A stretch of 64,000 nucleotides of DNA from assembly GCF_007858535.1 (NCBI RefSeq), contig NZ_CP040174.1, positions 124,001 to 188,000 of the forward strand. Direction: 5' to 3'. This document shows positions 57,035 to 64,000 of the stretch, piece by piece. The DNA is from Arthrobacter sp. UKPF54-2 (GTDB lineage Bacteria > Actinomycetota > Actinomycetes > Actinomycetales > Micrococcaceae). How positions within the stretch are numbered: position 1 is the stretch's first letter; the number at the start of each line of letters is the position of its first letter. The position numbers were made by a program, and so were the translations under genes. The notes under the pieces are model-generated. The model searched no databases and was not told where the DNA came from. It saw nothing but the letters and a program-made list of their open reading frames with translations.

Positions 57035-57065
57035 GCCGGGCCCCGTCGCGAAAACGGGGCCCGGC
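57035..57065 (-). terminator. Terminator-like hairpin between prs and rplY
   Basis: 12-bp perfect stem GCCGGGCCCCGT (57035-57046) / ACGGGGCCCGGC (57054-57065) with a 7-nt loop. It is 10 nt after the prs stop. No U-run follows on the minus strand, so it may only attenuate. Confidence 0.6.
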
Positions 57066-57075
57066 CGGGCGGCTG

Positions 57076-58056
57076 CTACGCGTTGCCGTCGAAGAGGCTC
57101 GTCACGGAACCGTCGTCGAACACTTCACGGATCGCGCGGGCGATCAGCGGCGCGATGGAGAGCACGGTGAGCTGCGGGAAGTGCTTGCTCGCGGAGATCG
57201 GCAGCGTGTTGGTGACCACTACTTCGCGGGCGCCGGATTCGGCGAGGCGCTGCGACGCCGGGTCGGAGAACACCGCATGGGTGGCGGCGATGATGACGTC
57301 CTTGGCGCCGGCGTTCTTGAGCACCTGGACGGCGCCGGAGATGGTTCCGCCGGTGTCGATCATGTCGTCGATCAGCACGCAGGTGCGGCCTTCGATCTGG
57401 CCGACGACGGTCTTGGAGACCGCCTGGTTGGGGACCGTGAGGTCGCGGCTCTTGTGCACGAAGGCCAGCGGAGCGCCGCCGAGGCGCTCGGCCCACTGTT
57501 CGGCGACGCGGACGCGACCGGTGTCCGGGGAGACGACCGTGATGTTGTCCGAGCCCACCCGGGTGCGGATGTAGTCGGCGAGGAGCGGGATGGCCATCAG
57601 GTGGTCCACGGGGCCGTCGAAGAAGCCCTGGATCTGCGAGGTGTGCAGGTCAACGCTCATGATCCGGTCGGCGCCGGCCGTCTTGTACAGGTCGGCGACC
57701 AGACGCGCGGAGATCGGCTCGCGGCCGCGGCCTTTCTTGTCCTGGCGGGCGTAGGGGTAGAAGGGCGAGACCACGGTGATGCGCTTGGCGGAGGCCCGCT
57801 TGAGCGAATCGATCATGATCAGCTGCTCCATTAGCCAGTTGTTCAGCGGGGCCGGGTGCGCCTGGATGACGAAGGCGTCGGTGCCGCGGACGCTCTCCCC
57901 GGCGCGGACGTAGATCTCGCCGTTGGCGAAGTCGTAGGCGTCCAGCGGCAGCAGCTCGGTGCCCAGCTCCTTGGCGATTTCGCGCGCCAGCTCCGGGTGC
58001 GCCCGCCCGGCGGCAAGTACCAGCTTCTTCTCGCCGTGTGCCGTAATTTCGCTCAT
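57076..58056 (-). CDS. prs: Ribose-phosphate pyrophosphokinase
   Basis: 326 residues. Makes PRPP from ribose-5-phosphate and ATP. Family motifs: LVLAAGRAHPELAREIAKELG, FSD-type loop, PFYPYARQDKKGRGREPISARLVADL, DLHTSQIQGFFDGPVDHL and the PRPP loop CVLIDDMIDTGGTI. ATG at 58056; glmU stops 5 nt upstream, so the two form an operon. The gene order glmU-prs is shared by many Gram-positive bacteria. Confidence 0.98.
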   Translation of the reverse strand: MSEITAHGEKKLVLAAGRAHPELAREIAKELGTELLPLDAYDFANGEIYVRAGESVRGTDAFVIQAHPAPLNNWLMEQLIMIDSLKRASAKRITVVSPFYPYARQDKKGRGREPISARLVADLYKTAGADRIMSVDLHTSQIQGFFDGPVDHLMAIPLLADYIRTRVGSDNITVVSPDTGRVRVAEQWAERLGGAPLAFVHKSRDLTVPNQAVSKTVVGQIEGRTCVLIDDMIDTGGTISGAVQVLKNAGAKDVIIAATHAVFSDPASQRLAESGAREVVVTNTLPISASKHFPQLTVLSIAPLIARAIREVFDDGSVTSLFDGNA

Positions 58057-58061
58057 GATTG

Positions 58062-59552
58062 CTAGCCCTGTTCTGTCGATGCCGGAGGAGTGGAGGATGT
58101 CGGGGTGGCGCCGGCCGCCTCGGCCAGCGCCGCGGAAAGGGAGCCCGGGCGGTTCGCCACGACCCAGCCCTCGGAGTTCCGCTGCTTGGCCAGGGACACG
58201 GCCAGGGCCCCGGCGGGTACGTCGCTGCGGATCACGGCGCCCGCGCCGCTGTACGCGCCGTCGCCGACCCGGACGGGGGCGACGAACACGGTGTTGGAGC
58301 CGGTGCGGACGCCGGAACCGATCACGGTACGGTGCTTCTTCTCGCCGTCGTAGTTGGCCGTGATGTTCCCGCAGCCGATGTTGGTGTCCTCGCCGATCTC
58401 CGCGTCGCCGGCGTAGCCGAGGTGGGAGAGCTTGGAGCCGCGGCCGATCGTGACGTTCTTCGTCTCGTAGAACGCGCCGATCTTGCCGGTTTCGCCCAGG
58501 ACGGTGCCGGGGCGCAGGTAGGTGAAGGGGCCGACGCTGGCGTTCGCGCCGATGCGCGAGCCCGAACCGTGGGTGCGGATCACCGTGGCGCCCTCCCCCA
58601 CCTGGACGTCGGTCAGGGTGGTGTCGGGGCCGACGACGGCGTCGCGCGCCACCGTGGTGGCGCCGTGCAGCTGGGTGTTGGGCAGCAGGCGGACGTCCTC
58701 GTCGAGCGTGACGGTGGCGTCGATCCAGGTGGTGGCGGGGTCGACGACGGTGACGCCGGCGCGCATCCAGGCCTCGACCGTGCGGCGGTTGTGCTCGGCG
58801 CCGAGGGCGGAGAGCTGGACGCGGTCGTTGGCGCCTTCGACCTGCCAGCGGTCTTCGGTGACGACGGCGGCGACCCGGCCGCCCGCGGCGCGGGCCAGGG
58901 CGAGGACGTCGGTCAGGTACTTTTCGCCCTGGGCGTTGTCTGTGGTGACGTGGGCAAGGGCGTCCCGCAGCACGGCGGCGTCGAAGGCGTAGATGCCGGA
59001 GTTGATTTCGCGGATGCCGCGCTCCGCGTCGCTGGCGTCCTTGTGCTCGCGGATACCGGTCACGGTGCCGTCGTCGGCGCGGAGGATGCGGCCGTAGCCG
59101 GTGGCGTCGTCGAGGACGGCGGTGAGGACGGTGACGGCGTTGCCCTCCGCCTCGTGCGCGGCGACAAGTTCGGCGAGCAGCCCGCCGGTGAGCAGGGGCA
59201 CGTCGCCGTAGGTCACGACGACGGTTCCGGCCAGCTGCGCCTGGGGGTGCTGCGCGTCGAGGGCCTCGAGGGCGGCTTCGACGGCGCGCCCGGTGCCGGG
59301 CACCTCATCCTGGTCGACGATCAGCGCCTTCGGGTCGAGCGCGGCGATGTGCGCGGCGACCTGGTCACGTTCGTGCCGGACCACCAGGGCGAGTTCGCGC
59401 GGCTGGAGCGAACGGGCGGCGTTCAGCGCGTGGCCGACGAGGGAGCGTCCGCCGATTTCGTGGAGGATCTTGGGGGTACGGGATTTCATCCGGGTACCGG
59501 CACCTGCAGCTAGGACAATGACGGCGGCGGGGCCGGTGTTCTCGGGGCTCAC
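58062..59552 (-). CDS. glmU: Bifunctional UDP-GlcNAc pyrophosphorylase / glucosamine-1-phosphate acetyltransferase
   Basis: 496 residues. N-terminal uridylyltransferase with IVLAAGAGTRMKSRTPK (12-27), then VTYGDVPLL and NSGIYAFDA. The left-handed beta-helix acetyltransferase begins near ~260 with hexapeptide repeats (DVRLLPNTQL, VGPFTYLRPG, GEDTNIGCGNITANYDGEKKHRT, DVPAGALAVS). Supplies UDP-GlcNAc for peptidoglycan and surface glycans. GTG start with AAGGAG upstream. The Ala/Thr/Ser-rich C-terminal tail is beyond the usual helix. Confidence 0.97.
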   Translation of the reverse strand: MSPENTGPAAVIVLAAGAGTRMKSRTPKILHEIGGRSLVGHALNAARSLQPRELALVVRHERDQVAAHIAALDPKALIVDQDEVPGTGRAVEAALEALDAQHPQAQLAGTVVVTYGDVPLLTGGLLAELVAAHEAEGNAVTVLTAVLDDATGYGRILRADDGTVTGIREHKDASDAERGIREINSGIYAFDAAVLRDALAHVTTDNAQGEKYLTDVLALARAAGGRVAAVVTEDRWQVEGANDRVQLSALGAEHNRRTVEAWMRAGVTVVDPATTWIDATVTLDEDVRLLPNTQLHGATTVARDAVVGPDTTLTDVQVGEGATVIRTHGSGSRIGANASVGPFTYLRPGTVLGETGKIGAFYETKNVTIGRGSKLSHLGYAGDAEIGEDTNIGCGNITANYDGEKKHRTVIGSGVRTGSNTVFVAPVRVGDGAYSGAGAVIRSDVPAGALAVSLAKQRNSEGWVVANRPGSLSAALAEAAGATPTSSTPPASTEQG

Positions 59553-59752
59553 GTACGGGCTCTCCTTGCTCAGTGGCCTGACTCAGTGCCGCTGCTCGGT
59601 CGATCTCGGTTGGCCCGTGGACGACAGCCAGGTGGTCTACCTCGTTGCCGGCTCCGCGCGGCCGAGCCGGACCACATTCCGGCCGCGGCATCCTCTTCAT
59701 CCTACTGGACACACGCCGGGCAGGTTCCTCCGGCCGCGGCCGCCCGCGGCAG

Positions 59753-59824
59753 TTCCGCCCATAGGACTCGAACCTATACTCCACGGCTCCAAAGGCCGGG
59801 GTGCTGCCATTACACCAGAGCGGA
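59753..59824 (-). tRNA. tRNA-Gln (anticodon UUG)
   Basis: Minus-strand cloverleaf of 72 nt. 7-bp acceptor stem (TCCGCTC 59824-59818 with GGGCGGA 59760-59754, one G-U pair), D-arm TGGTGTAATGGCAGCAC, anticodon loop CTTTGGA giving UUG, and a T-arm TATAG-GTTCGAG-CTATG pattern. The discriminator base is A; CCA is not encoded. The 27-43 pair of the anticodon stem is a C-U mismatch, which is minor. It lies upstream of glmU on the same strand. Confidence 0.93.
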
Positions 59825-59935
59825 CCGTGCCCGGGCGTCAAGCCTGTGGCACAAGAGACAATTCTGCCACGAAGGATGTTGCTCGTGCGACCCGGCGCCC
59901 CGGGGGCGGGCGGGCCCGTAGGGCATGATGGTGCT

Positions 59936-60622
59936 GTGAGCAACAGCGCAGGCGTGTCCGGAGGGGCGGACCACTTCACCGGCAGGCCGGTGCGGTCCCC
60001 CGGCCACATCCCCAGGGCCCGGATGACCGGCCCGCAGCGCCGCACCCAGCTGATTGGCGTCGGCCGCGGCCTCTTCGCCCTCCGCGGCCTGGACGGCACC
60101 ACCATCGAGGAGATTGCCTCCGCCGCGGGTGTTTCGAAGCCGGTGATCTACGAGCACTTCGGCTCCAAGGAGGGCCTGTACACCCAGGTGGTGGAGTGCG
60201 AATTCCGGATCCTGCTCGGCTCGATCAACGATGCCCTGTCCGCGGAGGCCAAGCCGCGCGTCCTGGTCGAACGCGCCGCCCTGGCGCTGCTGGGCTACAT
60301 CGAGGACCGCACCGACGGCTTCCGGATCCTGATGCGCGATGCGCCGCCGTCGCAGCCCGAGGGCGCGTTCTCCAGCCTGCTCTCGCAGGTGGCCGCCCGC
60401 GTCGAGTACATCCTGGCCGACGAGTTCGCCCGCCGCGGTTTCAGTGCGGCCGACGGCGCCATGTACGCCCAGATGCTGGTGGGGATGGTCGCGATGACCG
60501 GCCAGTGGTGGCAGGACAGCCGGACCCCCGACAAGCGCGAAGTGGCCGCGCACCTGGTGAACCTCGCCTGGAACGGCCTCACCGGCCTGAGCAAGGAACC
60601 TGAGCTCAAGACAGAGGACTGA
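59936..60622 (+). CDS. TetR-family transcriptional regulator
   Basis: 228 residues. N-terminal HTH after a ~30-residue extension: RRTQLIGVGRGLFALRGLDG then TTIEEIASAAGVSKPVIYEHFGSKEGLY (~54-82). The helical C-terminal ligand domain starts ~90. GTG at 59936 chosen; an internal Met (residue 30) is possible. It is divergent from tRNA-Gln and faces the ABC-F gene. Ligand unknown. Whether it controls the ABC-F gene cannot be decided from sequence. Confidence 0.87.
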   Translation: MSNSAGVSGGADHFTGRPVRSPGHIPRARMTGPQRRTQLIGVGRGLFALRGLDGTTIEEIASAAGVSKPVIYEHFGSKEGLYTQVVECEFRILLGSINDALSAEAKPRVLVERAALALLGYIEDRTDGFRILMRDAPPSQPEGAFSSLLSQVAARVEYILADEFARRGFSAADGAMYAQMLVGMVAMTGQWWQDSRTPDKREVAAHLVNLAWNGLTGLSKEPELKTED

Positions 60623-60866
60623 GACTCATCTCCGTGGTCACCCTCGCAGCGCAGGGGCCCTTCGCCGCTATTGCCGACAGCCCCATTCCGAAACTGTTGG
60701 CGCTGTAGGGTGACGATCCATGCGCCGGAGGCGGTCCTTCCGAAAGGAGCGCATCGCAGCGCCTCGGGGTCCGGAGGTCGCCCAGCGACCGAAGGGCTCC
60801 GAGTTGCCGTGTCTAAGCGAGGTGGAAGGGCCGGCTGCGGCACCCAACCCAACCACGCGGAAGGGG
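60623..60866. other. Intergenic region between TetR and ABC-F genes (convergent)
   Basis: 244 bp with no convincing gene. It holds short inverted and repeated GC-rich elements, such as CCTTCCGAAAGG (60736-60747) and related GGAGG/GCGACC words (60730-60800). Probably terminator and dispersed-repeat material for the two convergent genes. Confidence 0.4.
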
Positions 60867-62693
<1,827 letters not shown>

Positions 62694-62773
62694 GGGGAAC
62701 TGCTTTCCTAGATGAAATGGTCGAGCTGGGGGCGCTGATGGCCCGGGTGGTGCCGCCGCTGCGGCGAAAGCTA

Positions 62774-63736
62774 TTAAAGGAGCGTATCGGAGATGATGCG
62801 GGCCCCGTGCACCGGTCCGTGGACCGCCTGGGCGTCCAGGCCGTGATGCCGCAGCTCCCCGGCGAGTGACTCGGCGGCCGCCGCGCCGTGGGCGAGCAGC
62901 GCCACGGTAGGACCGGACCCGGAGACGAGGCCGGCGATCGCACCGCAGGATTCACCGAGGCCCAGCACGTCGCGCAGCCCGGGGGCCAGCTCAATTGAGG
63001 CGCGCTGCAGGTCGTTGACGAGGACCCGGCTCAGCGCGTCGGCGTCGCCGCCGCGGAGGGCCGCGAGGACGCGCGGATCCACCGAAGTGGGCTCCTCGAT
63101 CTCGACGCCCTCGGCGGCGCGCAGCCGGTCCAGGGTGCGGAACACCTCCGGGGTGGACAGGCCGAAGTCGGCGGTGACGAGGACCCAGTCCGTCTGCGCC
63201 TTGACCAGGGCGGGCGAGAGGTCATCCCCGACCCCGAGCCCGACGGCGGTGCCTCCGAGCAGTGCGAACGGCACGTCGGCGCCGAGTTCGGCAGCCAGGT
63301 GGGCCAGTTCGTCGCGCGAGAGCCCGCTGTTCCAGAGCGCGTCGCAGGCCAGCAGGGTGGCCGCGGCATCGGCCGATCCGCCACCCATGCCGCCGGCGAC
63401 CGGCACGCGTTTGGTGATCTCCAGGTGGACGCCGGTGGAGTGCTCCGAGACGTCGGCCATGATGGCGGCCGCCTTGTGGGCGAGGTTGCGCTCGTCGAGC
63501 GGGATGTCGACGCCGTCGAGGTCCAGGGTGCTGGCCGGGCTGATACTGACAGTGATCCCGGGGGTGTCCGTGCTGGTGGCCGCGACTTCCTCGTAGAGCG
63601 AGACCGCCAGGTAAACGCTGGCCACCGAGTGGTAGCCGTCGGCGCGCAACGGCCCGACGTCCAGTGAGACGTTGACCTTGCCGGGTGCCTTGACCCGGAC
63701 GGTCCTCGCGGAAAAGCGCCCTCTCACTGCGTTCAT
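62774..63736 (-). CDS. ispE: 4-diphosphocytidyl-2-C-methyl-D-erythritol kinase
   Basis: 320 residues. Phosphorylates CDP-ME in the MEP isoprenoid pathway. GHMP kinase: VKAPGKVNVSLDVGPLRADGYH with the catalytic lysine Lys20, ATP loop PVAGGMGGGSADAA (112-125), and the C-terminal GLVSGSGPTVALL motif. ATG at 63736, 70 nt after the rsmA stop, same strand. rsmA-ispE pairing is the usual actinobacterial order. Confidence 0.96.
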   Translation of the reverse strand: MNAVRGRFSARTVRVKAPGKVNVSLDVGPLRADGYHSVASVYLAVSLYEEVAATSTDTPGITVSISPASTLDLDGVDIPLDERNLAHKAAAIMADVSEHSTGVHLEITKRVPVAGGMGGGSADAAATLLACDALWNSGLSRDELAHLAAELGADVPFALLGGTAVGLGVGDDLSPALVKAQTDWVLVTADFGLSTPEVFRTLDRLRAAEGVEIEEPTSVDPRVLAALRGGDADALSRVLVNDLQRASIELAPGLRDVLGLGESCGAIAGLVSGSGPTVALLAHGAAAAESLAGELRHHGLDAQAVHGPVHGARIISDTLL

Positions 63737-63806
63737 GGCTCCACGCTATGGCATGGCGACCCGTGGCTCCAAGCAGGGCCGGCAGCTCCGGCGGCGGGGA
63801 CTGCGC

Positions 63807-64000
63807 TCAGGAGGCGGGCCGGGCGTGCGCCTCGGCGATCCGGGCAAAGGCGGCAATGTCGAGCACTTCGCCGCGGGCGGTGGGATCGACGCCGGCGGCC
63901 CGGAGGCAGCGTTCGGCTTCGGCGGCGCTGCCGGCCCAGCCGGCCAAGGCGGCCCGGAGGGTCTTGCGCCGCTGGGCGAAGGCCGCGTCGATGACGGCGA
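63807..64000 (-). CDS. rsmA: 16S rRNA dimethyladenosine transferase, C-terminal part (continues beyond the window)
   Basis: Only the last ~64 residues are in the window. [19 protein letters not shown] is the conserved RsmA/KsgA C-terminal signature, followed by a weakly conserved tail ending [18 protein letters not shown]. The enzyme dimethylates two adjacent adenosines near the 3' end of 16S rRNA. The catalytic domain is outside the window. Placed before ispE as in other actinobacteria. Confidence 0.93.
   Translation of the reverse strand, partial: AVIDAAFAQRRKTLRAALAGWAGSAAEAERCLRAAGVDPTARGEVLDIAAFARIAEAHARPAS

Overview
The window is a high-GC actinobacterial chromosome segment, most likely from the Micrococcaceae (Arthrobacter/Pseudarthrobacter type). 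The basis is the base composition and frequent GTG starts, the SufU/SufS pair, the Ctc-type L25, the haem-synthase/winged-helix fusion, the SCO4848-type small membrane protein, and the rsmA-ispE-ABC-F / glmU-prs-rplY-pth gene order. I recognised no transposase, integrase, rRNA operon or CRISPR array. One tRNA gene (Gln, anticodon UUG) is present.

Layout. (1) 1-10744: nucleoside salvage (partial purine nucleoside phosphorylase, phosphosugar mutase, deoC) flanks an assimilatory nitrite-reduction block: divergent nirD and nirB, then cobA and a HemD-winged-helix fusion for sirohaem, then a stand-alone NirB-like FAD protein. The promoters of nirB, nirD and the FAD protein share 11-bp-phased GAAAC boxes, the form of GlnR sites, at a fixed distance from a TAnnnT -10 element. 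(2) 10880-20296: mfd, a membrane hydrolase, an NmrA/DUF2867 protein, DUF2505, SCO4848-like and VanZ-like proteins, UDP-glucose dehydrogenase and sufU. (3) 20309-21616: sufS. (4) 21706-43728: a surface-polysaccharide island. It holds a glycerophosphodiesterase, a polymerase/ligase, a chain-length protein with a degenerate kinase domain, glycosyltransferases, a flippase, a secreted beta-helix protein and two paralogous secreted beta-propeller proteins. A tightly overlapping set follows, of a CDP-alcohol phosphotransferase, a glycosyltransferase and a cytidylyltransferase, downstream of the priming sugar-phosphate transferase. (5) 44245-55382: four consecutive giant LuxR-family regulators of the LAL (AAA ATPase + GerE helix-turn-helix) type, all on the minus strand. 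(6) 55524-64000: housekeeping genes pth, rplY, prs, glmU, tRNA-Gln, a TetR regulator, an ABC-F protein, ispE and the 3' end of rsmA.

How it fits together (inference). Blocks 4 and 5 look like an accessory island of about 34 kb set between core genes (sufS on one side, pth on the other). UDP-glucuronate from the neighbouring dehydrogenase could feed the polysaccharide. The priming transferase, glycosyltransferases, flippase, polymerase and chain-length protein form a Wzx/Wzy-type pathway. The cytidylyltransferase, CDP-alcohol transferase and exported glycerophosphodiesterase suggest a polyol-phosphate decoration. The four LAL proteins have near-identical HTH recognition segments, and the intergenic spaces around them carry repeated AAGTAGT and TACTCG words, so they may act on common sites and on the polysaccharide operon.
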